Counted from the stretch's first letter, positions 7,498-16,471 are shown. The stretch: DNA of 64,000 bases from Streptomyces fragilis (GCF_003112515.1 NZ_BEVZ01000010.1:90519-154518), one strand, 5' to 3'. Notes: generated by a model from the letters alone, not told the origin. Numbers and translations: made by a program.

Positions 7498-8355
7498 ATG
7501 AGCGCGGGAGAGTCGGGATCGGTGGTGCGGAGGATGCTGCTCGGAGCGCATCTGAGGCGGCTTCGGGAGTCTCGCGGGATCACGCGGGAGGCGGCCGGCT
7601 ACTCGATCCGGGCGTCCGAATCGAAGATCAGCCGTATGGAGTTGGGGCGGGTGAGCTTCAAGGCCCGTGACGTTGAAGACCTGTTGACGCTGTACGGGGT
7701 CGACGACGAGGCGGAGCGGGGGGCGCTGCTCTCGCTGGTCAAGGAGGCCAACACCGCCGGCTGGTGGCACAGCTACACCGACGTCCTGCCGCACTGGTTC
7801 CCCACCTACGTGGGGCTGGAGGGCGCCGCTTCGGTGATCCGCGGCTACGAGGTGCAGTTCGTGCACGGCCTGTTGCAGACCGAGGACTACGCCCACGCCG
7901 TCGTCTCGCGGGGCCTGGCCCATTCACCGGCCGAGGTGGACCGCCGGGTGGCCCTGCGGCTGGAGCGCCAGAAGTACCTGGTCTCCGAGCACGCTCCGCA
8001 GTTCCACATAGTGCTGGACGAGGCGGCGCTGCGGAGGCCCTACGGCGGCCGGGACGTCATGCGTGGCCAGTTGCAGCACCTCATCGAGGTGTCCGAGTGG
8101 CCCAACGTGCGGCTCCAGGTGATGCCCTTCGGGTTCGGCGGGCACGCCGGCGAGAGCGGCGCCTTCACCATCCTGAGCTTTCCCGAGTCCGACCTCTCGG
8201 ACGTGGTGTACCTGGAACAGCTGACCAGCGCCCTCTACCTGGACAAGCGCGAGGACGTCGTCCAGTACGAGCGGGCGATGCAGGAACTGCTCCGGGACAG
8301 CCCCGGTCCTGAGGAGAGCCGGGACATTCTGCGGGGGCTGCTCCAGCTGTCCTGA
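7498..8355 (+). CDS. XRE-family regulator with DUF5753 domain
   Basis: A 285-residue regulator. The N-terminal HTH (about residues 12-66, LGAHLRRLRESRGITREAAG then SESKISRMELGRVSF) is of the Cro/C1 type. The rest is the DUF5753 domain (GYEVQFVHGLLQTEDYA, then LDEAALRRPYGG and LQVMPFGFGGHAG). This is the WhiJ-like class that is paired genomically with DUF397 proteins in Streptomyces. ATG 7498 follows GGGGAGGG by about 10 bases. It probably binds the TGCA-rich elements at 6131-6186 and 7231-7260 (inference). No ligand is known for the family, and the target cannot be proven from sequence. Confidence 0.9.
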   Translation: MSAGESGSVVRRMLLGAHLRRLRESRGITREAAGYSIRASESKISRMELGRVSFKARDVEDLLTLYGVDDEAERGALLSLVKEANTAGWWHSYTDVLPHWFPTYVGLEGAASVIRGYEVQFVHGLLQTEDYAHAVVSRGLAHSPAEVDRRVALRLERQKYLVSEHAPQFHIVLDEAALRRPYGGRDVMRGQLQHLIEVSEWPNVRLQVMPFGFGGHAGESGAFTILSFPESDLSDVVYLEQLTSALYLDKREDVVQYERAMQELLRDSPGPEESRDILRGLLQLS

Positions 8356-8394
8356 GGGCGGGCGAGGGGCGCGCGGCGGACGGAGCGTGTGAGG

Positions 8395-8423
8395 GGGCAG
8401 GGCCGGGTGGATGAGCCCTGCCC
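8395..8423 (+). terminator. Terminator after the XRE regulator
   Basis: A 9-bp stem, GGGCAGGGC with GCCCTGCCC, an 11-base loop, then TTGT. It starts about 40 bases after the stop codon. Confidence 0.65.
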
Positions 8424-8533
8424 TTGTGCCCCTTGGTGGAACCCGTGGTGCCGGTAGGGCGTTGGTAGCTTTGTGCGGTAGTCCGAAAACCGCGCCGTCT
8501 TTCCCTCCCCTCACCCCTCAGGAGCCCGGAACC

Positions 8534-9826
8534 GTGACGACTCTTGCCCTGGGACCGAGCTGGCTGGATCCCGACTACCTGCTGAACACCTTCGGCATCG
8601 CGGGTCTGCTGCTCATCGTCTTCGCCGAGTCCGGGCTCTTCTTCGGATTCTTCCTGCCGGGCGACTCCCTGCTCTTCACGACCGGCATGCTGATCAGCTC
8701 CGGCACGCTCGACTTCCCCCTCTGGGGCGCCATCGCGTTGATCTGCCTCGCCGCGATCGTGGGCGACCAGGTGGGCTACATGTTCGGCAAGAAGGTCGGT
8801 CCCGCGCTCTTCAGCCGGCCGGACTCCCGCTTCTTCAAGCAGGAGAACGTCGTCAAGGCCCACGAGTTCTTCGAGAAGTACGGTCCCAAGTCGCTGGTCC
8901 TGGCGCGCTTCGTGCCCATCGTGCGCACCTTCACGCCGATCATCGCCGGCGTCAGCGGCATGCGGTACCGGTCCTTCCTGACCTTCAACGTCATCGGCGG
9001 CATCCTGTGGGGCGCGGGTGTGACGCTGCTCGGATCCTGGCTGGGCCGGATCGACTTCGTGGAGAAGAACATCGAGGCGATCCTGATCCTGATCGTCCTG
9101 ATCTCCGTGCTGCCGATCGTCTTCGAGCTGCTCAAGGCACGCGGGAAGAAGGGCAAGGACGGGCAGGACGGGCACGGGCAGGACGGCAACGGCGACATTG
9201 AGGGCCCGGGAGCCGGCGAGGCGTCGCAGGACGGCCGCTACCCGATGATGGACGACGCGACCCGCCCGCTGCTCCTGCGCCCCGAGCAGGGCGGTCAGCA
9301 GCAGCCGCACCACCAGCAGCACGCGCAGCACCCGCAGTCCCAGCCGTACCCGCAGCAGCAGGCCCCGCAGCAGCCGTACGGTCAGCAGGGCCACGATCAG
9401 CAGGGCCACGGCCAGCAGGGCTACGGCCGGCAGGGGTACGGCCGGCAGGGCTACGAGCAGCAGGGTTACGGTCAGGGCGGCCAGTACGGCCGGCCCCAGC
9501 AGCACGGCGGCGCGCAGCAGCCCCAGCAGCAGGGGTACGACCGGTACAGCGGGCAGCAGCAGTACGGGTCGCAGCCGCAGCAGCCCTACGACGGCGCGCC
9601 CTCGCAGCAGCCGTACGGCTCGGGCGGCTACGGGCACCAGCAGCACCAGGAGCCCCACCGGCCGCAGCACCAGCAGCCCCACCACCCGCAGCAGGCGCAG
9701 TACCCGCAGCAGCCGTACGGCGGCGCGCAGCCGCCCCGGCAGCCCTACCCCCCGCAGGGACAGGGCCACCCGCAGAACCCCCAGCACCCCGAGCACTCCC
9801 AGCACCCCGAGCACCCCCAGCGCTGA
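8534..9826 (+). CDS. DedA-family membrane protein with Gln/Tyr/Gly-rich C-terminal tail
   Basis: A 430-residue protein. Residues 1-210 are a DedA (SNARE-associated/VTT) domain: FAESGLFFGFFLPGDSLLF, an internal GDQVGYMFGKK, and LARFVPIVRTFTPIIAGVSG with its conserved Arg residues, plus several membrane helices. DedA proteins act in the cytoplasmic membrane, and members translocate undecaprenyl phosphate or phosphatidylethanolamine in other bacteria. The last 190 residues are low complexity, rich in Gln, His, Pro, Gly and Tyr (repeats such as QQPYG, QGYGRQGYG and HPEHPQ). This tail is unusual for DedA proteins, which are usually near 200 residues. GTG 8534 has an AGGAG about 10 bases upstream. 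The long LV-rich frame on the opposite strand is a mirror of the tail. Confidence 0.88.
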   Translation: MTTLALGPSWLDPDYLLNTFGIAGLLLIVFAESGLFFGFFLPGDSLLFTTGMLISSGTLDFPLWGAIALICLAAIVGDQVGYMFGKKVGPALFSRPDSRFFKQENVVKAHEFFEKYGPKSLVLARFVPIVRTFTPIIAGVSGMRYRSFLTFNVIGGILWGAGVTLLGSWLGRIDFVEKNIEAILILIVLISVLPIVFELLKARGKKGKDGQDGHGQDGNGDIEGPGAGEASQDGRYPMMDDATRPLLLRPEQGGQQQPHHQQHAQHPQSQPYPQQQAPQQPYGQQGHDQQGHGQQGYGRQGYGRQGYEQQGYGQGGQYGRPQQHGGAQQPQQQGYDRYSGQQQYGSQPQQPYDGAPSQQPYGSGGYGHQQHQEPHRPQHQQPHHPQQAQYPQQPYGGAQPPRQPYPPQGQGHPQNPQHPEHSQHPEHPQR

Positions 9827-9855
9827 CCCCACGGCGGTACGGCACCGGCGGCGAG

Positions 9856-9885
9856 GCGGACCAGGATCAGAAGCCCCTGGTCCGC
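9856..9885. terminator. Bidirectional terminator between dedA and the exporter gene
   Basis: A 10-bp stem, GCGGACCAGG with CCTGGTCCGC, and a 10-base loop. One arm lies inside the last codons of the convergent exporter gene, so the hairpin could end transcripts from both sides. Confidence 0.55.
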
Positions 9886-11534
9886 TTCGCCGCCTTCCGG
9901 CGTTCCGCGGCCTCGCCCGGGAGGCGGAGGAACAGCCGGGAGATCTCCGAACCGAGGTTCACCCCGATGGCGATCGCGATGGCCAGCGCCGCCGCCTGGC
10001 TCAGCGAGGCCGCCCCGCGGTCGATGTTGTTCTGCGCGAACCCCAGCAGACCGAAGTAGGTCGACGACCCCGGCAGCAGCGGCCCGATCGCCGCCGTGGT
10101 GTACGGCAGTGCCGAGGCGAACCGGTAGCGGGAGAGCAGCTGCCCGAAGAGGCCCACCAGGCCCGCCGCCACGGCCGTGGAGGCGACGGGGGAGAGCCCG
10201 CCCGCGTAGTGCATCGCGCCGTACACCACCCAGGCGACGCCGCCGTTCAGCGTCACCAGCAGCACCGTCGACCGCTCCTGCTGCAGCAGCACCGCGAAGG
10301 TCAGCGACAGCAGCATGGAGGCGAAGATCTGCACCACCGGGCGTTCGACGATCGCCAGTGACGCGTCCGGGTTCAGCTGCGCGCCGAGCTGTACCCCGAA
10401 GTACAGGACGATCAGCACCCCGGTGACGATGCCGACGAAGAAGTACATGACCTCCAGCAGGCGGGCGGAGGCCGTGATGTAGAAGCCGGTCAGTCCGTCC
10501 TGGACGCCCGCCACCAGAGCCCGTCCCGGCAGCAGCGCGAACAGCCCACCGGTGATCACCGCGGAGGCACGCACGTCGGCGTGGGCGAGCGTGAGGGCCA
10601 CGCCCATCGCGGCGGGGGGCATCGCCGCGACCACGAACTGGTAGAACTCCGGCAGCCCGCGGTCAGCGCAGAGCCAGGCCAGCCGGTCGCCGAGCATGGC
10701 GCCGACCGCCGCCGCCAGGAAGACCAGCGGGCCACCGCCGACCAGCACGGAGGCCGCGCCGGCCAGCAGTCCCGCCGAGACGGTGAGCACCCAGGTCGGG
10801 TACGGGTGCCGGTTGCGCCGGATCTCGCTGAGCCGGTGGTAGGCCTCCTCGAGGGTGACCGGGCTGTCCTCGTCCGCGTCGCTCAGGTCGTCCACCAGGG
10901 CGAAGACCGCGGCCAGCCGGGTGTAGTCGGTGCCGCGGCGGCGCACCGTGCGCGAGGCGGTGACCGGCGGCTCGACCAGCGAGGGCTGGTAGGAGATGGA
11001 GACCAGGGTGAAGGTGACGTTGGGCTCCACGCGGTCCAGGCCGTAGGCCCGGCAGACCGCGAACATGGCGCCCTCGACGTCCTCCGAGCCCTCGCCGCCC
11101 GCCAGCAGCAGCTCGCCGATGCGCAGGGCGAGGTCCATGACGCGGGGCACCGCGGGGCGGGTCTCGTCCTCCCCCCGGTGCACCACGTCGGGCGACGGCC
11201 GGTCCATGACCGGCATCCGCAGCATGGTGCGCATCCGGTCCTGCCAGGGAACGTCCCGGGTCAGCCGGACGGCGGGGATGCCGGCCGCCGGGGTGAAGGC
11301 GGCGGGCGGCAGCGGGTGCTGGCCGGTGGTGGAGGACGGCGGCCGGAACGCGGAACCCTCGGTGCGCTCGGACGGCGGGGGCTCCGGCGCCACCAGCCCT
11401 TGCGGGACGGCGAACTCCGAGGTCGTCGACGACTCGTTGTCCACCGGGGGCGTGACCGCGACGACTCCGGGCGGAGGTGCGAAAGCGCTCCTCGCCTCGT
11501 CGCTCTGGGGCTTGCGGTCCTCCGCCTCGGTCAC
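9867..11534 (-). CDS. Threonine/serine exporter family membrane protein (ThrE type)
   Basis: A 555-residue inner-membrane protein. Residues 1-110 are a Pro-rich, acidic cytoplasmic extension. Residues about 130-270 form the first ThrE/DUF1212 domain (FAVCRAYGLDRVEPNVTFTL and SISYQPS). The remainder has about ten hydrophobic segments, including both ThrE halves (GMYGAMHYAG-like segments and PLLPGSSTYFGLLGFAQN). Fused ThrE proteins export threonine and serine in Corynebacterium; the substrate here is unproven. GTG 11534 follows a GGGAGCAAGG. It is convergent with dedA and shares the 9856-9885 hairpin. The long N-terminal tail is longer than in the corynebacterial protein. Confidence 0.85.
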   Translation of the reverse strand: MTEAEDRKPQSDEARSAFAPPPGVVAVTPPVDNESSTTSEFAVPQGLVAPEPPPSERTEGSAFRPPSSTTGQHPLPPAAFTPAAGIPAVRLTRDVPWQDRMRTMLRMPVMDRPSPDVVHRGEDETRPAVPRVMDLALRIGELLLAGGEGSEDVEGAMFAVCRAYGLDRVEPNVTFTLVSISYQPSLVEPPVTASRTVRRRGTDYTRLAAVFALVDDLSDADEDSPVTLEEAYHRLSEIRRNRHPYPTWVLTVSAGLLAGAASVLVGGGPLVFLAAAVGAMLGDRLAWLCADRGLPEFYQFVVAAMPPAAMGVALTLAHADVRASAVITGGLFALLPGRALVAGVQDGLTGFYITASARLLEVMYFFVGIVTGVLIVLYFGVQLGAQLNPDASLAIVERPVVQIFASMLLSLTFAVLLQQERSTVLLVTLNGGVAWVVYGAMHYAGGLSPVASTAVAAGLVGLFGQLLSRYRFASALPYTTAAIGPLLPGSSTYFGLLGFAQNNIDRGAASLSQAAALAIAIAIGVNLGSEISRLFLRLPGEAAERRKAAKRTRGF

Positions 11535-11663
11535 CCTTGCTCCCGGCAGTTCATGATCGGTGTGCCGCGTACCCAGGGTAGGCCGCCCTGAACACGGCGG
11601 GGCCGCGCCACCCGTGGGGGTTGACGCGGCCCGTGGTCCGCCCGGTGCCGGGCGGGACGGCGG

Positions 11664-12155
11664 TCAGTGACCGCCCTCCTCCTTGAAGCGCGTGTAGGAG
11701 CGCTCGATCTCGGCCTCGGCCTCGGCGCGGCCGACCCAGTCGGCGCCCTCGACGGACTTGCCGGGCTCGAGGTCCTTGTAGACCTCGAAGAAGTGCTGGA
11801 TCTCCAGGCGGTCGAACTCCGACACGTTCTGGATGTCGCGCAGGTGCTCCACGCGCGGGTCCGACGCGGGGACGCACAGCAGCTTGTCGTCGCCGCCGGC
11901 CTCGTCCGTCATCCGGAACATGCCGATCGCGCGGCAGCGGATGAGGCAGCCGGGGAAGGTCGGCTCCTCCAGGATGACGAGGGCGTCCAGCGGGTCGCCG
12001 TCCTCGCCGAGGGTGTTCTCGACGAACCCGTAGTCGGCCGGGTACATCGTCGAGGTGAAGAGTCGCCGGTCCAGGCGAATACGACCGGTCTCGTGGTCCA
12101 CCTCGTACTTGTTGCGCGAACCCTTCGGAATCTCGATCGTGACGTCGAACTCCAC
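11664..12155 (-). CDS. ppa: Inorganic pyrophosphatase
   Basis: A 163-residue soluble family I pyrophosphatase that hydrolyses PPi to phosphate and pulls biosynthetic reactions forward. It has the EIPKGSRNKYEVD N-terminal motif, the metal site DYGFVENTLGEDGDPLDALV with its Asp cluster, and FFEVYKDLEPGK. The start is decided by the ribosome binding site: GGAGGAG at 12162-12168 lies 6 bases before GTG 12155, giving VEFDVTIEIPKG and the usual actinobacterial length. The in-frame ATG at 12170 overlaps this Shine-Dalgarno sequence and is probably not used. It is divergent from dacB, with 84 bases between starts. Confidence 0.95.
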   Translation of the reverse strand: MEFDVTIEIPKGSRNKYEVDHETGRIRLDRRLFTSTMYPADYGFVENTLGEDGDPLDALVILEEPTFPGCLIRCRAIGMFRMTDEAGGDDKLLCVPASDPRVEHLRDIQNVSEFDRLEIQHFFEVYKDLEPGKSVEGADWVGRAEAEAEIERSYTRFKEEGGH

Positions 12156-12239
12156 CGGTGGCTCCTCCATGATCAGCACATAGTTCTGGTGGTTAAGTGT
12201 CCCCTACGCAGGTGGGTGCTGGCGAAAGGGGTGGTCGTT

Positions 12240-13829
12240 GTGCCGGAGCCGGGGGAACAGCGGCGCGTGCGACCGTTGTTCGCGCGGGGTGCCCGCACGG
12301 TGGCGCGCTGGTCCGACCCGGTCGGGCGGTACACGGTCTGTGCCGCCGTCTCCGGGGCCCTGCTGGCCGCCGGGGTGGTGACGGCCGCCGGTCCCTGGGA
12401 CTCCAGCGGTCAGCGTACGGCCGAGCGGGCCCACGCGGTGGCACTGGGGGGTGAACGGCCCGCATCCGTTTCCGCGGACACCGGTCGCGCCCGGGCCGCG
12501 GCCGCGGAGGGCGAAGCCCGGGCGCGGCTCGACGCGGTGGCCGTGCTCGCCGGTCTGGGCGAGGCGCCGGACGGAGAGAAGGCCGGTCACGGGGGTGCCG
12601 CGGCGATCGCCCTGCCCACCGAGGCGGGCCTCGAGCGCCTTCTCGGCCCCCTGCTGGACGACCCCGCGCTGGGCTCACGCGGGTCCGCGGCGGTGGTGGA
12701 CGTGGCCACCGGGCGGACGCTCTTCGAGCGCGGCGGGAACACCGCGCTGCTCCCGGCCTCCACCACCAAGATCGCCACCGGGGTGGCCGCGCTCTCCGCC
12801 ATGGGCCCCGACCACCGGTTCACCACCCGGACCGTGCTGCAGCCTCCCGCCCTCGGCAAGGGGGACGGGAAGGGGAAGAAGGACGAGGGCGTCCGGGAGC
12901 TCGTCCTGGTCGGCGGCGGGGACCCGACGCTGACGGCCCGTGAGAAGCCGGGCAGGTGGGCGGGCCTGCGGGAACTGGCCGCCTCGACCGCCGCGGCGCT
13001 CCGGCAGCGCGAGGTCGAGGAGGTCGTCCTCCGGTACGACGGCTCCCTCTTCACGGGCCCCCAGGTTCACCCGATCGGGGTCAATCCGAACATCTCTCCG
13101 GTCACTGCGCTCACGGTCGACGAGGGCCGTGCGGACGACTCGGACCACGGCCCGGCCACCCGGGTCGCCGACCCGGCGGCGCACGCGGCGGAGGTCTTCG
13201 CCGGGCTGCTGGAGAAGAAGGGGATCCGCGCCGGCGCCCCCGCACCGGCGAAGGCCGCGCCGAAGGCGGAGGCGGTGGCCCAGGTGCGGTCCGCCCCGCT
13301 GGCCGCGCAGGTCGAGCGGATGATGACCAACAGCGACAACGACATCGCCGAGGCGCTGGCCCGGCAGACCGCGCTGGCCACCGGGCGCGAGGGCAGTTTC
13401 GCGGGCGGCGGCGCCGCGATCCGCGGCGAGCTGGAGCGGCTGGGCGTGCCGCTGAAGGGCGTCCGCTTCACCGACGGCAGCGGTCTGGGCCGCGGGGACC
13501 GGATCAGCGCCCGCGCCCTCACCCGGCTGCTGACGCTGGCCGCGGACCCCCGCCGCCCGGAACTGCGCCCGGTCCTGACCGGCATGCCGGTCGCCGGGTT
13601 CAGCGGAACCCTCAGCGGCCGGGCCGCGGACGGGGCGGCGGCGGGCCTGGTGCGTGCCAAGACCGGCACCCTCACCGGTGTGAACACCCTCGCCGGGACG
13701 GCCGTGGACGCCGAGGGCCGCCTGCTGGCCTTCGCCTTCCTGGCCGAGGGCACCCCGGCGAAGGACCCGGCCGAGTCGGCCCTGGACCGCCTGGCCGCCA
13801 CCGTCGCGTCCTGCGGCTGCCGGAGCTGA
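12240..13829 (+). CDS. dacB: D-alanyl-D-alanine carboxypeptidase/endopeptidase, PBP4 family
   Basis: A 529-residue penicillin-binding protein of the S13 family, which trims or cleaves peptide cross-links in the cell wall. A single N-terminal membrane segment (about 30-50, VCAAVSGALLAAGVVTAAG) makes it an exported, probably membrane-anchored enzyme. The catalytic motifs are all present: SxxK as PASTTKIATG (Ser about 175), SxN as NSDNDIAEAL, and KTG as RAKTGTLTG (Lys about 474). The start is not certain. GTG 12240 has AAAGGGG upstream at good spacing; GTG 12231 is 3 codons earlier. Longer forms reading through the ppa antisense strand are not credible. It heads the conserved dacB-metalloprotease-tilS-hpt-ftsH block. 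Confidence 0.92.
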   Translation: MPEPGEQRRVRPLFARGARTVARWSDPVGRYTVCAAVSGALLAAGVVTAAGPWDSSGQRTAERAHAVALGGERPASVSADTGRARAAAAEGEARARLDAVAVLAGLGEAPDGEKAGHGGAAAIALPTEAGLERLLGPLLDDPALGSRGSAAVVDVATGRTLFERGGNTALLPASTTKIATGVAALSAMGPDHRFTTRTVLQPPALGKGDGKGKKDEGVRELVLVGGGDPTLTAREKPGRWAGLRELAASTAAALRQREVEEVVLRYDGSLFTGPQVHPIGVNPNISPVTALTVDEGRADDSDHGPATRVADPAAHAAEVFAGLLEKKGIRAGAPAPAKAAPKAEAVAQVRSAPLAAQVERMMTNSDNDIAEALARQTALATGREGSFAGGGAAIRGELERLGVPLKGVRFTDGSGLGRGDRISARALTRLLTLAADPRRPELRPVLTGMPVAGFSGTLSGRAADGAAAGLVRAKTGTLTGVNTLAGTAVDAEGRLLAFAFLAEGTPAKDPAESALDRLAATVASCGCRS

Positions 13830-13831
13830 CG

Positions 13832-13871
13832 GTCCGCCGGGGGCCCGCACCGGCGGCACGCCCGGGCGGAC
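13832..13871 (+). terminator. Hairpin after dacB
   Basis: GTCCGCC (13832-13838) pairs with GGCGGAC (13865-13871), with inner GC-rich pairing. There is no T run, so termination is only a possibility. Confidence 0.4.
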
Positions 13872-13928
13872 GCGGAACCGGTCTCCGGATCCGTACGTGT
13901 TTCCGTGGGCTCCCGTACCGTTGACGAC

Positions 13929-15056
13929 ATGACGAGCTTCCGTGGTACGGAAATGGTCGACTGGGATCTCGCGGTGGCGACCGCCGCCCGGCTGGTGCGG
14001 CCGGGCCCGGAGGTCGGCCGCGACGAGGCGCGGGCCGTGGTCGCCGAGCTGCGCCGGCACGCGAAGGCATCGGAGCAGCACGTCCGGGCCTTCACCCGCA
14101 TGGGCGGGGACGAGGTGCACGACACCCCCGTGCTGGTCGTCGACCGGCCCGGCTGGGCCAAGGCGAACGTGGCGGGCTTCCGGGAGATCCTGCGCCCCCT
14201 GCTCGGCAAGATGGAGCAACGCCGGGCGGGCAAGCCCGGCGGCGCGGTGATGGGCGCGCTCGGCGGCAAGGTCACCGGGGTCGAACTCGGCGTGCTGCTC
14301 TCCGTCCTGTCCTCCCGGGTGCTGGGCCAGTACGAGACCTTCGCCCCGGCCACCAGCGACCTGCCCGGCGGGGAGGACGGCGGCGGGCGGCTGCTGCTGG
14401 TCGCGCCGAACATCGTCCAGGTGGAACGCGAACTCGAGGTCGACCCCTCGGACTTCCGGCTCTGGGTCTGCCTGCACGAGGAGACCCACCGCACCCAGTT
14501 CTCCGCCGTGCCCTGGCTGCGCGACCACCTGCGGGGCGAGATCCAGTCCTTCCTCGCCGAGGCCGACGTCGATCCGGCGCAGCTCCTCGAGCGGGTCCGC
14601 GACGCCGCGCAGGCCCTGGTGGGCGGCCGCGGCGAGGAGCGCGACACCGAGGAGCGGTCGCTGGTCGACCTGGTGCAGACGCCCGCCCAGCGCGAGGTCC
14701 TGGGCCGGATCACGGCCGTGATGTCGTTGCTGGAGGGGCACGCCGACTACGTGATGGACGGCGTCGGTCCCGAGGTGGTCGGCTCGGTCGCGGAGATCCG
14801 GGAGAAGTTCCAGCAGCGCCGCGCCAAGGGGGCGTCGCGCCTGGACCTGGTGCTGCGCAAGGTGCTGGGCCTGGACGCCAAGCTGCGCCAGTACCGGGAC
14901 GGCGAGCGGTTCGTGCGGGCCGTCGTGGAGCAGGTCGGCATGGACGGCTTCAACCGCGTCTGGACGTCGCCCAACACGCTGCCCACGCCGTCGGAGATCC
15001 ACGCCCCGGCCGACTGGGTGGCCCGGGTGCACGGCACCTCGCGCGACGGGGGCTGA
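13929..15056 (+). CDS. Zinc-dependent metalloprotease, DUF2342 family
   Basis: A 375-residue protein with the gluzincin-like motif LHEETHRTQF (HExxH, His residues near 186 and 190) and a downstream Glu-containing helix (AVMSLLEGHADYVMD) that probably gives the third zinc ligand. The family is often annotated as zinc-dependent metalloprotease or coenzyme F420 biosynthesis-associated protein, but its substrate is unknown. Its place between dacB and tilS is conserved in actinomycetes. It has no signal peptide, so it is cytoplasmic. ATG 13929 is preceded at 7 bases by TACCGT (13916-13921) and has no Shine-Dalgarno sequence, so the mRNA is probably leaderless. Confidence 0.85.
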   Translation: MTSFRGTEMVDWDLAVATAARLVRPGPEVGRDEARAVVAELRRHAKASEQHVRAFTRMGGDEVHDTPVLVVDRPGWAKANVAGFREILRPLLGKMEQRRAGKPGGAVMGALGGKVTGVELGVLLSVLSSRVLGQYETFAPATSDLPGGEDGGGRLLLVAPNIVQVERELEVDPSDFRLWVCLHEETHRTQFSAVPWLRDHLRGEIQSFLAEADVDPAQLLERVRDAAQALVGGRGEERDTEERSLVDLVQTPAQREVLGRITAVMSLLEGHADYVMDGVGPEVVGSVAEIREKFQQRRAKGASRLDLVLRKVLGLDAKLRQYRDGERFVRAVVEQVGMDGFNRVWTSPNTLPTPSEIHAPADWVARVHGTSRDGG

Positions 15057-15199
15057 CGGAAGCACAGGCCGTGACCGAATATGGAACACCGGCGTCCGGT
15101 TGGCGGCAGGGCGACGCCCGATCAATCACCCTTCCGAGGGAGCGTGTTCCCAAGGCGGGCGTGCGATGCTCGGATACCGACCTGTTTCTGTCACCATCA

Positions 15200-15214
15200 T
15201 CACACTCTGTGTGA
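15200..15214. promoter_or_regulatory. Inverted repeat upstream of tilS
   Basis: TCACAC-TCT-GTGTGA is a perfect 6-bp inverted repeat in the 208-base gap before tilS. It resembles two Crp-like half sites in reversed order. No function is assigned. Confidence 0.35.
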
Positions 15215-15264
15215 CCGTCCTCCGGGTCGGCTTTCCCGAACAACTTTATGAAGGGAACCGGACA

Positions 15265-16359
15265 ATGGGTCCCCATCCTGCGGTCGCGGCGATACGCCTG
15301 GCGGTCCGCCGCGTCCTCCACGACATCCTCGCCGAGCACGGTTCGACGTTCGTCCCCGCCCGTGCCGCCACCCACGTCGGCGCCCGCGACGCCGCCCGCT
15401 CCCCGGTGGCGGTGCCCGCGCCGTCCGCCGCCCCCGTGGCGGGCCCCGGGCCCCTGGTGCTGGTCGCGTGCTCCGGCGGCGCCGACTCCATGGCCCTCGC
15501 CTCCGCCCTCGCCTTCGAGGCTCCCAAGGCGGGCGTCCGCGCCGGAGGTGTGACGGTCGACCACGGCCTGCAGTCCGGCTCCGACGAGCGCGCCGCCGAG
15601 GTGGTGCAGCGCCTGGGCGAGCTCGGGCTCGACCCCTGCGAGTCGGTCACCGTGACCGTCGGGCGCGAGGGCGGTCCCGAGGCCGCCGCCCGGGACGCCC
15701 GCTACGCGGCGCTGGACGACGCCGCCGACCGGTTCGGCGCCGCCGCCGTGCTCCTCGGTCATACCCGTGACGACCAGGCCGAGACGGTGTTGCTCGGGCT
15801 CGCCCGCGGCTCCGGCATCCGCTCGCTGTCCGGCATGGCCGCCATCTCCGGCACCGGCGGCCGCTACCGGCGCCCCTTCCTCGAGCTGGACCGGCAGACG
15901 GCCCGCACGGCGTGCATGGCGCAGTCCCTGCCCGTCTGGGACGACCCGCACAACACCGACCCCTCCTACACCCGCTCCCGGCTGCGCCACGAGGGCCTGC
16001 CCGCGCTGGAGAAGGCGCTCGGCAAGGGCGTCGTCGAGGCCCTGGCCCGCACCGCCCAGCTGTCCCGCGACGACGCCGACGCCCTGGACGCCTGGGCCGG
16101 CCAGGCCGCGTCCGCCGTCCGGGACGCCGCCGGCTTCCTCGAGTGCGCCAAGCTGCACACCCTGCCGCCCGCCGTGCGCCGCCGCGTGCTGCGCCGGGCG
16201 GCCATCGACGCGGGCGCCCCGGCGGGCTCCCTCTTCGCCCGGCACATCGAGGAGATCGACCGGCTGATCACCGGATGGAGGGGCCAGGGCGCCATCAACC
16301 TGCCCGGTCGCGTCGTCGCCCGGCGGCAGGGTGGCAGACTGGTGATCCGGCAAGGCTGA
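15265..16359 (+). CDS. tilS: tRNA(Ile)-lysidine synthase
   Basis: A 364-residue PP-loop ATPase that converts C34 of tRNA-Ile(CAU) to lysidine, so that it reads AUA and is charged with Ile. The PP-loop is VACSGGADSMALA; other motifs are VDHGLQSGSDERA, LLGHTRDDQAETVLLGLARG and DDPHNTDPSYTRSRLRH. There is a 60-residue Ala/Pro-rich N-terminal extension before the PP-loop, common in Streptomyces. ATG 15265 has GAAGGGA about 9 bases upstream. hpt follows after 112 bases, the usual tilS-hpt-ftsH order. Confidence 0.95.
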   Translation: MGPHPAVAAIRLAVRRVLHDILAEHGSTFVPARAATHVGARDAARSPVAVPAPSAAPVAGPGPLVLVACSGGADSMALASALAFEAPKAGVRAGGVTVDHGLQSGSDERAAEVVQRLGELGLDPCESVTVTVGREGGPEAAARDARYAALDDAADRFGAAAVLLGHTRDDQAETVLLGLARGSGIRSLSGMAAISGTGGRYRRPFLELDRQTARTACMAQSLPVWDDPHNTDPSYTRSRLRHEGLPALEKALGKGVVEALARTAQLSRDDADALDAWAGQAASAVRDAAGFLECAKLHTLPPAVRRRVLRRAAIDAGAPAGSLFARHIEEIDRLITGWRGQGAINLPGRVVARRQGGRLVIRQG

Positions 16360-16471
16360 CCGCCGGACCTCTGCCCGCTCCCCTTCCGGGAACCGGGCCG
16401 GGGCGGTTCGGCCTGTACGCGAGCCGCGGCGCGCGGTTCGCGTGGCCATTCCAGCGGGACGACCGAAAGTG

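Noticed and set aside
8165..9832. Long minus-strand open frame (555 codons) rich in Leu/Val/Arg
   Set aside because: It is the mirror of the DedA gene and its Gln-rich tail, with no recognisable domain and no plausible start signal.
11667..12239. Long upstream extension of dacB
   Set aside because: It would run antisense through ppa, which has full pyrophosphatase motifs. The dacB start at 12240 fits the membrane anchor.
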